A stretch of DNA of 64,000 nucleotides from Branchiostoma floridae (lineage: Eukaryota; Chordata; Leptocardii; Amphioxiformes; Branchiostomatidae): the NCBI RefSeq assembly GCF_000003815.2, contig NC_049979.1:27430877-27494876 (forward strand), read 5' to 3'. Below, in pieces: positions 13,701 to 22,106 of the stretch (position 1 is its first letter; each line of letters opens with the position of its first letter). The translations under genes and the position numbers were made by a program. The notes beneath the pieces were generated by a model that had not been told where the DNA came from, did no database searches, and saw only the letters and a program-made list of their open reading frames with translations.

Positions 13701-16700
13701 GTTCACGGTTTTTGCGGTGGCCACTTCACCACGAATTTAAAACCACTGGAACAGTGGAAACATTTTTCCAGGACAGTAAGAGACTACACAGCATGGTGCT
13801 ACCGCGAACTTAAAACCACCGCAAAAAGTCCTTTTTCCTGCTACCATGAAAGTAAACCCCCACTAACTTAAATGCATTTACAGTATAACTGCTACAATGT
13901 AACTCACCAAGCCTTTGACAGTTCTGAAGCTGAGAAATGCGGGTGACATGGCCAGCTCGTCACTACTGGTGCAGTGGATCTTGACATTGTCTTTCTCAAT
14001 GACAACCCTCTGGTTGGCCCACCATGCCATCCTGGGCTTTACCACACGTCCGCTACGCGACCGCCCCAAGGAGCCCAACACGTTTTGTACCGAGTGTGGC
14101 GGGACGTCGGGGACTAGGAACAAATGGAAATTCAGTTCATCATTTGGGTGTAAAAGTCAAAAGTAATTCATTTGCTGTGGAACTCAGGGCTAAAGACACT
14201 ACCTGTATCACTTTACTTTCAAAGTTGCATGTATAAATTGTTTACAATTCTCCTGTTTTTGATTATCATAAAACTTTGTGGTAAATGGTAATAAATGCAC
14301 AATGGCCAGGTGCTCCTTACAAAAAAATGGTTACTTGTGCCAAATAGACTGTATATCAATGGCGAGATGCTCCTTACATTTTTTATGTTGAGGTTGTCAC
14401 TTGTACAGGTTTGACTGTGTATCAACGGCCAGGTGGTCTTTATCAAGTTTATGTGGAGATATTTACCAGTACAGGTTTGACTGTATATCAATAACCAGGT
14501 GATCCTTATGTAGAGGTGGTCACTAGTGCAGGTTTGAATGTGCATCACGTGGTCTTTGTAAAGAGGTGGTCACTAGAACAAGTTTTGACTTTTTTGATAA
14601 CGCTGGGTGCCACTGTGTAGAACTCAACACTGTGATTGACTTTGGAACACTAAAGCATGCATACCAGCTCTTGTTGACTCTCTCACTTTGTGATGAACCT
14701 TCAGTTTGTTGGTGTTCCTCTGTCCTTGACCTTGCCTGCAAAAGAGGAGGCAATCAGAGATGGCACACTTTGCCCCCAAACTAATTTTGGCTTCTGTATT
14801 CAAGTGATGATGTCAAGAGTGAATCAAAGGTGGAAGAAAGATGGAATCTACCACCGTCGAGTTTCAAAGGGGGTTGATTGACACTGATGTTTAAGTGCCA
14901 CCTTTGATTCACTCATGACATCATCACACTTCCAGATTCCAGTACATCATCACAGTGAATCAGTCATCTGATGAAGGTTGGCAGGGTTAAATAAAGGTAA
15001 AAACAAGTCTGACTGAAAAAAAAGTGTTGGAAAAAAGCTCAAATTGTACAACTATAGTGGTAGCACTTCTAAGAAGGTTTCTAAGATCTAGATAAAATAT
15101 AACCCATCTTTGAGCTTCAACCAATGGCTCTCAACAAGACAGTAAAACTCACTTTTCTGAGGTGCTGTTGGCAATGTCCTCAAGGACCTCCTTCCAATTC
15201 TCAGGGAAGCCAGTTTTGAAGGCTTTCGCAATCTTGGCGTGGAATCCTGCAGAAAAACAGATGTTAGATAAATTTGAGGGAGGACTTATCAATAGACAAG
15301 AAATGAGTATGACACACAAGTGACATTGTATGCAAACAATACCACTATTCAATAACTAAGAAGGATTTCTTTTATTTTGAAACTTGTAAAAATTGGGGGT
15401 TTTTTTCAGATAGACTTACTAAGGTTGTCTATGTTTGGACACATCCTCAGGATGCCACAAGACACCCCTGCACAAAAAGCCCTTGAATTTGCCATACTAG
15501 ACTCCAGCAGATACAAGACACTGTGTCAACCTACTCAGCTTGCTAAAAGCAGACCTAAAGCACAGAGACAGAGAGCAAGCCCTACAACAGTAAAGAAACT
15601 CCAACAGCTAAGGAAGCTTGCAGGATGCAAAGCACAATGGAGAAAGATGAAGAAAATCTAAATGCAACTCCAGGACTCTTCAAAGACTGTAGGTGCAGAA
15701 CACAGGGAATGATGAAGATGATACTTAGTATTGATTTGATCTTCCAGTTCATTCTAGTGACGCTGAGAAGAGTGATGGATGTCACTCAAAAATCTGGAAG
15801 TAATTCTTCGAATTTTATATTCGTTTTGAAATATCGTTTACTTGGATGTCTAATCTTCGAACGAACTAATCTTCATAAACATGATTGCCTACCTTGTTCT
15901 AGTACCATAGACCTGTCTATGAACCCTCGGAGCCTGTACACGGTACCACTGCCAGTAACCACCATACGGGATGTCACCCTCTTCACAATGGCAGTGCTGT
16001 GCCAATACTGGTGCTCTGGGTCTTGCCTGTAGTAATACACATAAGAACATCTTACACTTAGTCAGTAAACAAAACAGACTAAATGTCTTCTCAGGTTTCA
16101 AAGACAATACTGTTATGCTTATGGTACCTTGAACAAGACAGGTGCATGTATTCGTTCTGAGACAGAAACCTTATTTTTTGTCTCTCACAAAAACAAAAAT
16201 GAATGAATAAGATTGCTCCACAGATACCTTACACTTAAAAGGTGAAAAAGGGTAAAGGCAGTCCCATAGCCTTCTGTAGGCAGTTGATAAGCTTTGTAAA
16301 ATTGTTTTACGCATGGTTTAACAAGATGGAAGAAACTATGCAAACATAGAAGGAGCATAGCATAATTTTCTACTCCATACACTTACGTGTACCCCAAAGT
16401 GGGCATAAATATGCAAGTTCATTCTCATTGTCCTTGTATAAAATCTGGGAAGACTTATTTGTTCCCACTACAAATGTATATCCTTATAAAGTTCCAAACA
16501 AAATCTGACCAAGACAAGGAACTTTTTCAAGAAGCTAGCATGTACTTACTTGCGATGGCCCTCAACCACGATGTCTGTAGACTTTCTCATTGGTTTAATA
16601 AACCAGTCGTAGAGAATGTGCTCCTTAAACGGCTTCACTGCAGTCTATGGAGGGAAATACAAAAAAGACTTAATGATAATGATATTTTCCCTTTTCTGAC

Positions 16701-19700
16701 TTTCTTGTACTGTACTAGTCTTGAGCTAGTACTGCGTACCTGAACTCATCTTCAGATTCAGGTCCAGATTCAGGTCCGGACATACAAGTCTAAACCTAAA
16801 CCCATAGCATATGTGTGCTCAACATACTCAAATTAGTTACATGATAAATTGCATGCTGGCATGAATTTTACTTTTTAATTGTACATTTAATTTTAAAAGT
16901 ATAAATTCAAAATTAGATACAGGCAGTATTATTAAACACAAAGGCTCTGTAATTTACACAAAAGCAACAAAGTTTTTGTCTTTTTCCAGCACAAATTTCA
17001 AGATCCATGGAAGGCCTTCACATGGTTAAGAATGAAAAGGGGAATACAAGTGAGAGATTATCTTGGCAGACTTTGTACCCGAGTAACCCAACATTTAGGC
17101 CACACCGATTTAATTTCTTGGTTCACGGATTCGCTCGCTCCTATTTTTTGGAAAAAAAAAATAAAAATAAAAATTACCACTCAGCAAATTTTCACCATAA
17201 ATGAAACCATTCAACAACTTTCTAGTGTAGCAAACATAAAAACTGACACTACTTTTGTAATTTTCAACAAACAGGAGCTGTTACTGTACAGTAATAGTCT
17301 TTTGTACTTTTTTCAAGCTGAAAACTTTTTATTCTTTACGTTTTGGATTAGCCCTTACCTTTACCCCAACCATTTTACAATTTTTATTTTTATTTTTATT
17401 TCGCCCTCTCGCTCCATATTTTTTATGAAAAAATCCGTGAACCAAGAAATTAAATTGGTGTGGCCTTAGGCTTCTTTTTTTTAAGTGAACCTAAACATTT
17501 TAAAAGTCCAATTCCATGCCTGTGTACAGGTACATAGCACCAGAAGTAGCTTAAATAGGTAAATGTCAACCTCTATATCTTGGACTATACATTGGCATTG
17601 CTGTCAACTAAACATTTCCTTAAATGTTCCCATGCATAAAGATACAAGCATTAAGCAGCCTCTGTGGATACCACAAACATTTCTTACATCTTTCTTCGGG
17701 TTGGGGGCAGCTGGTTTCTCTTGCCTTGAAGTATCAGTTGTATCGACTGACACATTGTCTGCAAAAAAAAAGAACACATCATGGTAGGATGATAAAACAT
17801 CAACAATCATCATGTGGCTTCACAAATAGAATGTTTTCTGATCTCAAAACTGCCAAATAGCCTGTCAGGTTAGATGTTGATCTGGGCTCAAAATTCATTT
17901 TTGGGATTAGGTGCACTGGTGCACCCAGCTTGAAAAATTGGGTGCACCAAAAAATGTTTGGGTGCACCACTTAAATTCAAGTAACAACCTAATAATAAAA
18001 CTTATCAAATTCTTAAACAAGTACCATGACAGACATTTTTATTATCTTTCTAACACTTAGATGTCAAGAATATGATGTATACTCAAGTATACTTTGATAT
18101 CTTTCCATACATAAACCTAAGAAAATATTTGAGTGCACCCTGTGCACCCAATTTTGGGTACACCTGGGTGCACGTGCACCCAGTATTTAGAGCCCTTTTG
18201 ATGTAGCATTGATATACAAATGTACTCAGTACTGTACCTATGTTATCAGCCCAGGCGATACTCTGTGAACTCTGTGAAAGTCGATCATTCGGAGGCTGGT
18301 CCATTTCCTGCTCCTCCTCCTCATCCATGTCCTCTTCAGACATGTTGTCATCTCTGTCTTCATCAAGAGTCTTCTCTTCTACTATCTCTCCATCCATTCC
18401 CTCTGCATTCATTTCCACGTCAGTGTCCTATATAAATCCACAAAATATTCTTTATATAAAGCCATATACTAGTATACATAGAAACAACAAAACTCCATAC
18501 CTTTACAAGTCACCAGTCTTTGAATTTTTACCTGTCCTCTAAATATTCTAGAATATTGTCAGATTTGCTAATGATGTTTTAGCCAATCAGAGAGTGCTTC
18601 CTGCTATGATGTCATTTTATCACTCATTCGTTGCTGTTCACCAACTCACATGCAAAGCTACCAGGTAATTGCTAATCTTTAGAGCAAATTGGGAATCTAG
18701 TTCAGACATGGAGAAAAAAAGCCAAGTTGACTTGTTGACCTAACAGTTTCAGTTGTATTCAGTGTTGGTATAAATTATACAACCTTACGTTGTCTGCAGT
18801 TCAGTGTAATAAAACCTAAAACCAACAGACTTTGGAGCTTTAAATGCTCTTCTGACAGACCTTGGTTCTCTTGTACCCTTGATGCCCATTCTCATCAGCT
18901 TCCTCGATGGTACCATCTGTCTCGTTCATCTTGATGGTATCATCGTCACTATCTCTGTCGTCCATACTGTCATCTTCCTGAGACTGATCAGAAAAGACAT
19001 TTACATACAATAAATGAATGAAAAATATGACATATAATATATAAAATATGACATCTATTGCACCTGTACTTATCATACCTGAACAATCTATAGAACTAAT
19101 GGACACCACTTCATGTATAACTTTATCAAGATATTTGATATAAGTTCTAGTTAGAGTTTACCACATACATGTACCAGGGAATTTTGGGGTGCACCACTTA
19201 AATTTACGTAATAACCTAATAATAAAACTTAGTTAAAAGCTACCAAATTCTTAAACAAGTACAATGACAGACATTTTTATTATCTTTCTATCACTTAGAT
19301 GTCAAGAATATGATGCAAAAAACCAGATGTATACTTAGTCTAGTATACTTTGATATCTTTATATACATAAACTTCAGAAAATATTTGGGTGCACCCTGTG
19401 CACAGAAAATAATTGGGTGCACAGCTCCAATTTTGGGTGCACCTGGGTGCACATGCACCAGTATTTTGAGCCCTGGTTAACATCGATATTATCTTACAAG
19501 TTTAGGTGACAGAACACATAGACATACCTTGTTGGTTGTCGCTGTGGTGTCATCACCGAGCTGGGAGGAAAAGCCCACGTCCGGCGCTCGTTCTGTCGAG
19601 GGCGGAGAGACGATGAGGTCGTCAGGGTCATGTTGTAGCAACATCTCCTCGTCGTGGGATTCCAGCCAGTTCATGACCTTCTGTTTGCGCGCCCCCGCGG

Positions 19701-21107
19701 TCTGTCTCTCCCTCCCTCCCGTAGGCTTGGAGCCTGCGTCCTTTGGCGCTAGACCAACCGAGGGCTCTTTCTGCGGCTCTTCGCTCCTGCTTTGCTGTAC
19801 ATCACTCGCACTCTTGTCAACTTCAGACGTAGGTCTGCTCATGTTTTCCTTGTCCTCACCCGTCCCTTGTACCGGAAGCGAGCCGTTCTGTAAATCGGGC
19901 GCCGGCGGATTGGTACGATCTTTCCTGACGGCTTGCCTGGCGGAAGAGGACCCTGGGGACATGATTTGTTCCAGCTCTTCGAACGTCTTTTTTTGTCGCA
20001 TGGCTGCGACAAGTTTCGCCACCGGTGAGGCTTTGTACACCACGCGGCTGGCGGGGGACTTGAAGGCAGGAGCTGTATGCCTACTGCTCGCTATGCCACT
20101 AACATTTGCTTTGTCCTGTAATGAAGGGCGGTGAAAGAAAAAAATATTGCTCTCATCTTCAAAATGAATATACATTTTTTATCCAAAAAAAATGAATATT
20201 ACCAGTTTATCAATTTTCTTTTCTTTCCTCAAAATCTGTCCTGTATTCAGCATCTTTTGTATCGCATGCTTGATAATTGTTATGTTCAAATACAATATTC
20301 AATCTCCCCATGTACAACTGGATAGAAACAAGGTTTACTTCTGGATGTTTTGAGTGACATCCATCTAGTGATGCTGAAGATAATATTTGAATACTAGAAG
20401 ACGCTGAAGATAGTATTGTTTACCTGGATGTCTAACCTTCATTCATAAATGGGATAAATTAGGGCTGGGTACCGGTACAGAAAATTCAGGTCCAGGTCCG
20501 GTTCAGGTCCAAAGGATCAGGTCCGGACCTGAACCTGGACCTGATTCAGTTTGACTCATACCAATGGTCCATTTTACTACAAATAGATCTGTTTGGTGGA
20601 GTATTAGACTTACACTGGCGTTTTAAAATCCTACAACGCTAACTGCACCTGCTGTACGATTGGCTGTAAAACTTGGTAGAAATTACTATAAACTCTACAC
20701 TACTTCACTCTTGTTATTTTCTTCCACCTGCTAGCGCCAAAACGTGTGAATGCCTGATAAAATAATCTGTTAATTTTCTAATCCGTCCAACATCCGGTCA
20801 CCTAATTTTTTCAGGTCCTTTTTTTCTGGACCGGTCCAATAAGAAAAACCGATACCCAGCCCTAGGATAAATGTTATGAAACCATCAAAAAGGGTAGGGG
20901 TTCTTCCCTAGATCAAATAAATATAATGTCATGAGGCAGCTTACTGGGTATACAAAATCAATAACAAAAACAAAACAAACAACAAGTAAACATTCCCTTG
21001 TCCCTTACCTTCACAGCACCACCTCCTTCAAACATCTTGGCAAACTCATCGTTGATAGAGGTCACCTTCTCAGGAGGCACAACTATAGACTTGTACACCG
21101 AACTCAT
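1609..21107 (-). CDS. MIS18BP1: Mis18-binding protein 1 (M18BP1/KNL2) homologue, 15 exons
   Basis: Known role of the family: M18BP1/KNL2 works with the Mis18 complex to recruit new CENP-A to centromeric chromatin in the nucleus. Seen here: fifteen exons on the minus strand join with consistent phases into about 1,130 codons, close to the length I recall for the vertebrate protein. The order is an acidic region (about 230-333), a SANTA domain (about 364-452, ending in FPENW), a CENP-C-like motif (506-520, GRVVKPRMAWW), AT-hook-like motifs (768-774, 794-800, 843-853), a SANT/Myb domain (1009-1050, from WTLEEEKKL to TAEDCQARY) and a conserved C-terminal KRKRQ...TPFKKQR motif. Exons: 21009-21107, 19528-20115, 18861-18983, 18238-18427, 17688-17758, 16550-16644, 15893-16026, 15153-15246, 14665-14735, 13908-14113, 13000-13034, 11955-12303, 10543-11543, 7914-8089, 1609-1769. 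The last exon may instead splice on at a GTATGA donor (1613-1614) to sequence outside the window. Exon joins are inferred without RNA evidence. Confidence 0.88.
1796..7223. mobile_element. 5.4-kb DNA transposon with AGTACCAGC TIRs and GTAC target duplication
   Basis: Left end AGTACCAGCATGGTAAA and right end (other strand) AGTACCAGCACGGTAAA form terminal inverted repeats. Both are flanked by GTAC (1792-1795, 7224-7227). The uninterrupted site survives at about 7,316-7,341. Palindrome-rich subterminal sequence (CGTAATTACG, GTGTACACG) lies at 1817-1880 and 7060-7215, and again internally at 6475-6510. No transposase frame was recognised, so it is likely non-autonomous or composite. It lies in the last intron of MIS18BP1. 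Confidence 0.75.
4395..5370 (+). repeat. Three spaced copies of an exon-like module inside the 5.4-kb transposon
   Basis: Copies at about 4395-4590, 4783-4925 and 5138-5362 share GATCGTCGAGGGTGCAGCTC, GACCTACCTGTTCCTG, CGGAACATCGCTGACGGC and TCCTGGTCGTCGGACAGTCG. The frames read NKTYLFLAELLGRNIADGG-like peptide. The modules are more GC-rich than their surroundings. They may be fragments of a captured host exon or an internal repeat. No function was recognised. Confidence 0.6.
7241..7305 (-). pseudogene. Decoy copy A of the start of MIS18BP1 exon 15
   Basis: The same acceptor context as the true exon (TTTGTATCCAG) is followed by the coding start for EPKKPVVVT. It then diverges and stops at TAG 7243-7241 after FLAIPQVWSLL. 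If spliced from exon 14 it stays in phase and gives a protein lacking the conserved C-terminal motif. It looks like a partial tandem duplicate rather than the functional exon. Confidence 0.6.
7345..7409 (-). pseudogene. Decoy copy B of the start of MIS18BP1 exon 15
   Basis: A second copy, offset 104 bp from copy A and identical through most of the unit, preceded by a different acceptor (CTTCAATCTAG). A more degraded third copy of only the downstream part is at 7430-7475. Confidence 0.6.
7484..7817. mobile_element. hAT-type MITE with 8-bp target duplication
   Basis: Ends TAGGGGTGTGTATC and TAGGGATGAGTACC (other strand) are flanked by the 8-bp duplication CTGGACAC at 7476-7483 and 7818-7825. 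The interior has many AGGTCCAG/CTGGACC words. An 8-bp duplication is typical of hAT transposons. No coding capacity. Confidence 0.8.
7914..8089 (-). CDS. MIS18BP1: MIS18BP1 exon 14, second half of SANT domain
   Basis: A 176-nt exon, residues 1019-1077. Joined to exon 13 it completes the SANT domain: INSTSAEDECMWQKVAVMV then GTHTAEDCQARYQEM. The W-x-x-VA-x-x-VGT-x-TAE-x-C pattern is characteristic of M18BP1/KNL2. Acceptor CATAG, donor AAAG/GTACTG. Confidence 0.9.
8207..8580. mobile_element. Probable hAT-like MITE with CAGGTTGC motif array
   Basis: Begins CAGTGTTCAAAATACTTG, resembling the GGGCTCAAAATAC ends of other elements here. It carries repeated CAGGTTGC/GCAACCTG-type words, ending near CCAACCAGGGTTGTTGCC. 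The exact right end is unclear. Intronic in MIS18BP1. Confidence 0.4.
8915..9507. mobile_element. Small inverted-repeat element, about 590 bp
   Basis: TTCCCCGTCATTCACTTTCC at 8918 is matched in inverse at 9478-9504, giving arms of about 27 bp. Related GACGGA/TCCGTC words extend to 8,820. No gene in the interior. Confidence 0.5.
10543..11543 (-). CDS. MIS18BP1: MIS18BP1 exon 13, AT-hook-like motifs and start of SANT domain
   Basis: A 1,001-nt exon for residues 686-1018. It is Lys/Glu/Arg/Ser-rich and holds RRGRPRK, KRGRPSK and GGRPRRGRGRK, which resemble AT-hooks for minor-groove DNA binding. It ends in SWTLEEEKKLY, the first helix of the SANT/Myb domain. Acceptor TTGTAG, donor ACAG/GTACAT, leaves in phase 2. 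Several long plus-strand open frames here are shadows of this exon. Confidence 0.88.
11805..11941. mobile_element. Short palindromic MITE (TACTGTAAATGCA ends), copy 1
   Basis: Left end TACTGTAAATGCAGAAATTT, right end TGCATTTACAGTA, with GCGGTGGCCACCG in the middle. The same family as 13,666-13,886. It ends only 14 bp from the MIS18BP1 exon 12 donor. Confidence 0.7.
11955..12303 (-). CDS. MIS18BP1: MIS18BP1 exon 12
   Basis: A 349-nt exon, residues 569-685, basic and Pro/Thr-rich with several TP sites (TVKKTPRQE, LLDTPGAP, LSTPKPTDP). Acceptor CCTCAG, donor AAG/GTATAG. Likely disordered. Confidence 0.82.
12320..12435. repeat. AAC-rich low-complexity tract with short direct repeat
   Basis: CCACTACCAACAACAACAAC occurs at 12,342 and 12,412, about 70 bp apart, within an AAC-rich stretch just upstream (gene sense) of MIS18BP1 exon 12. 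Confidence 0.6.
13000..13034 (-). CDS. MIS18BP1: MIS18BP1 exon 11 (microexon)
   Basis: A 35-nt exon (IVHRDDLEDSR plus two bases) with acceptor TTTTCAG and donor AAG/GTAGGT. Its phase 2 exit joins exon 12 exactly, making a Ser codon. Confidence 0.7.
13593..13619. repeat. (GA)n microsatellite
   Basis: About 12 AG dinucleotides in a row in the MIS18BP1 intron, preceded by a short TA tract at 13,564. Confidence 0.9.
13666..13886. mobile_element. Short palindromic MITE (TACTGTAAATRCA ends), copy 2
   Basis: Left TACTGTAAATACAGAAATGT and right AAATGCATTTACAGTA ends with the central GCGGTGGCCACTTC motif. Intronic between MIS18BP1 exons 10 and 11. Confidence 0.7.
13908..14113 (-). CDS. MIS18BP1: MIS18BP1 exon 10 with CENP-C-like motif
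   Basis: A 206-nt exon, residues 489-557. RSRSGRVVKPRMAWWANQR matches the CENP-C-like motif known from many non-eutherian M18BP1/KNL2 proteins, which binds CENP-A nucleosomes. Key residues are the basic R-x-S-G-R-x-x-K-P run and the paired tryptophans. Acceptor CCTAG, donor TTG/GTGAGT. Confidence 0.86.
14285..14590. repeat. Degenerate minisatellite, unit about 55-66 bp
   Basis: Repeated CAGGTTTGACTGTRTATCAA-CGGCCAGGTG-like blocks with TGGTCACTAGTGCAGG at 14,350, 14,415, 14,475, 14,520 and 14,570. Intronic. Open frames across it are repeat artefacts. Confidence 0.55.
14665..14735 (-). CDS. MIS18BP1: MIS18BP1 exon 9
   Basis: A 71-nt basic exon, residues 465-488. The donor GCTG/GTATGC at 14664 was preferred over a nearer CACAAA/GTGAGA, because only the former keeps exon 10 open in the CENP-C-motif frame. 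Confidence 0.7.
14803..14926. repeat. Hairpin with 28-bp arms
   Basis: GATGATGTCAAGAGTGAATC at 14,803 pairs with GATTCACTCATGACATCATC at 14,907. The arms continue through AAAGGTGG/CCACCTTT with one mismatch. A probable small foldback MITE. Confidence 0.65.
15153..15246 (-). CDS. MIS18BP1: MIS18BP1 exon 8, end of SANTA domain
   Basis: A 94-nt exon, residues 434-464, with FKTGFPENWKEV, the usual end of SANTA domains. Acceptor CTGCAG, donor AA/GTGAGT, phase 1 in and phase 2 out. Confidence 0.87.
15410..15661 (+). pseudogene. 3-prime fragment of a non-LTR retrotransposon
   Basis: The frame LRLSMFGHILRMPQDTPAQK then ALEFAI and ends with LRKLAGCKAQWRKMKKI and a stop. FGHILRMP is the conserved tail often seen C-terminal to reverse transcriptase in LINE polyproteins. 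Upstream domains are absent, so it is a 5-prime-truncated insertion, antisense within a MIS18BP1 intron. Confidence 0.6.
15690..15870 (+). repeat. LINE-like 3-prime tail repeat
   Basis: GTGATGGATGTCACTCAAAA and TACTTGGATGTCTAATCTTC follow the LINE frame. Related words (ACCTGGATGTCTAACCTTCA) recur at 20,422 and 42,331, so this is a dispersed repeat. Confidence 0.5.
15893..16026 (-). CDS. MIS18BP1: MIS18BP1 exon 7, middle of SANTA domain
   Basis: A 134-nt exon, residues 389-433. It carries the WHSTAIVKRV and GSGTVYRLRGFID motifs typical of the SANTA fold. Acceptor TACAG, donor CAAG/GTAGGC, phase 2 in and phase 1 out. Confidence 0.88.
16550..16644 (-). CDS. MIS18BP1: MIS18BP1 exon 6, first third of SANTA domain
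   Basis: A 95-nt exon, residues 358-388. It shows the SANTA hallmarks LYDWFIKPM and IVVEGHR. Acceptor CCATAG, donor AA/GTAAGT, leaves in phase 2. SANTA (SANT-associated) domains mark the M18BP1/KNL2 family. Confidence 0.87.
17098..17465. mobile_element. PIF/Harbinger-type MITE with TTA target duplication
   Basis: TIRs GGCCACACCGATTTAATTTC and (other strand) GGCCACACCAATTTAATTTC extend through TTGGTTCACGGATT. They are flanked by TTA at 17095-17097 and 17466-17468. A 3-bp TWA duplication fits Harbinger. Non-coding interior. Confidence 0.75.
17688..17758 (-). CDS. MIS18BP1: MIS18BP1 exon 5
   Basis: A 71-nt exon, residues 334-357 (DNVSVDTTDTSRQEKPAAP then NPKKD). It follows a long polypyrimidine tract ending TGCAG. 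Enters in phase 1 and leaves in phase 0 at GAT/GTAAGA. It leads directly into the SANTA domain. Confidence 0.78.
17884..18196. mobile_element. hAT-like MITE with GGGTGCACC motif array, copy 1
   Basis: Ends GGGCTCAAAATTC and (other strand) GGGCTCTAAATAC. Repeated GGGTGCACC/GGTGCACCC words cluster near both ends. Closely related to 19,169-19,475. Confidence 0.65.
18238..18427 (-). CDS. MIS18BP1: MIS18BP1 exon 4, acidic
   Basis: A 190-nt exon for residues 271-333 with a dense Glu/Asp run (MSEEDMDEEEEQEMD). Acceptor TATATAG, donor ATAG/GTACAG, exits in phase 1. The exon is flanked by two related GTGCACC MITEs. Confidence 0.8.
18861..18983 (-). CDS. MIS18BP1: MIS18BP1 exon 3, acidic
   Basis: A 123-nt phase-0 exon for residues 230-270, starting SQEDDSMDDRDSDDD. 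Acceptor GATCAG, donor AAG/GTCTGT. Strongly acidic; no recognised domain. Confidence 0.78.
19169..19475. mobile_element. hAT-like MITE with GGGTGCACC motif array, copy 2
   Basis: Shares the internal sequence with copy 1 (GACAGACATTTTTATTATCT, TAACCTAATAATAAAACTTA). Its right end reads CAGGGCTCAAAATACTG on the other strand. The two copies bracket MIS18BP1 exons 3 and 4. Confidence 0.65.
19528..20115 (-). CDS. MIS18BP1: MIS18BP1 exon 2
   Basis: A 588-nt exon for residues 34-229, with acceptor TTACAG and donor AAG/GTATGT, phase 0 on both sides. The protein is Ser/Pro/Lys-rich and looks disordered, with an SP/TP-rich segment (MSPGSSSAR, IVSPPSTER) that could be CDK-regulated. That regulation is inference from known cell-cycle control of the family. 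Confidence 0.85.
20330..20450. repeat. Fragment of LINE-like tail repeat
   Basis: TTTTGAGTGACATCCATC and TTACCTGGATGTCTAACCTT match the dispersed repeat at 15,690-15,870, partly inverted. Confidence 0.45.
20460..20864. mobile_element. hAT-type MITE with perfect 8-bp target duplication
   Basis: Ends TAGGGCTGGGTACCGGT and (other strand) TAGGGCTGGGTATCGGT are flanked by GGATAAAT at 20452-20459 and 20865-20872. It shares the internal AGGTCCAGGTCCGG words with the element at 7,484. Non-coding, in MIS18BP1 intron 1. Confidence 0.85.
21009..21107 (-). CDS. MIS18BP1: MIS18BP1 exon 1 (start codon)
   Basis: Codes residues 1-33, beginning MSSVYKSIVVPPEKV. The ATG is at 21107-21105 and the donor is AAG/GTAAGG in phase 0. 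An additional upstream non-coding exon is possible. The start was chosen because it is the first in-frame ATG directly before a good donor whose phase matches exon 2. Confidence 0.72.
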
Positions 21108-21451
21108 CCTTCAGATAGAGTGAGTCATGGATTCACATCATATACAGATCTGTGGAATGAAAGGAATACTTCACAGAATACTAGTAAATGGAAATGGACT
21201 AACAAATTCTTTGCACACAACTAAATCAGTAAATGTTTTATTCAACTGACATTTTGGCAACTGTCACCTTCCTCAGAGCAATTCTGACTGCAGCATAGGT
21301 GTCGTTGCTGACAGATAGTCCCACAAAAATTAACATAACAAAGTGAATCAATCAGAATTGCCTCGAGGAAATGTGGGTTGAAATTAATTCATAACACCAC
21401 TGTCACTCAGTGAATTGCCAAAGTGATGAAACTGTTCTCGGAATAAATGTA
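21108..21451. other. Upstream region of MIS18BP1, no gene seen
   Basis: A possible 5-prime UTR and proximal promoter for the minus-strand gene. No TATA box was convincingly placed. Open frames here are short and lack splice or homology support. Confidence 0.4.
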
Positions 21452-21455
21452 TTAA

Positions 21456-22102
21456 GGTATCTCGGTTGGCTAAATTGGCATTTTGACCTTCCACTGTTTT
21501 CTTTTTAATAAATTAAGAAAGAATGGAGCCGTAACGAATGTTGATAGATGGGCATTAGAGAATTCTAAATCTGATATTTTTGGGGCCGAATTGATGACGT
21601 CATCATTTTTATTACCTCTGATATTATTTTTTTCTATGACAAAATACAGCACTCTGGTACATACCACTGTAATGAAACTTCGTTTTTCGTTGCATAAATC
21701 TGGAAGCTAAAAACGTAGTGTTGCGCAAATTGATATCTACTAATGATCTGTAGTAATTAGAAAATGTTTGTTTTCATCTAATTTAAAAAAATAATTCTTA
21801 ATAACTACAGATCGTAAGTAGATATCAGTTTGCGCAACACTACGTTTGTAGCTTCCATCATTATGCAACGAAATACGAAGTTTCATTACAGTGGTATGTA
21901 CCAAAGTGCTGTATTTTGTCATAGAAAAAAATAATATCAGAGGTAATAAAAATGATGACGTCATCAATTTGGCCCCCAAAAAATGAGATTTAGAATTCTT
22001 TAATGCCCATCTATCAACATTCATTATGGCTCCATTCTTTCTTAATTCATTAATAAGAAAACAGTGGAAGGTCAAAATGCCAATTTAGCCAACCGAGATA
22101 CC
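21456..22102. mobile_element. 647-bp foldback element with TTAA target duplication
   Basis: The element is almost one large palindrome. GGTATCTCGGTTGGCTAAAT at the left is matched by the inverse at the right, with arms of about 310 bp. TTAA flanks both ends (21452-21455, 22103-22106), typical of piggyBac or Kolobok elements. The two open frames with matching peptide (MTFHCFL...) on opposite strands are the same arm read twice, not genes. Confidence 0.82.
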
Positions 22103-22106
22103 TTAA

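Noticed and set aside
21483-22075. Two similar open frames (MTFHCFL...) on opposite strands
   Set aside because: They are the two arms of one foldback element read in opposite directions.
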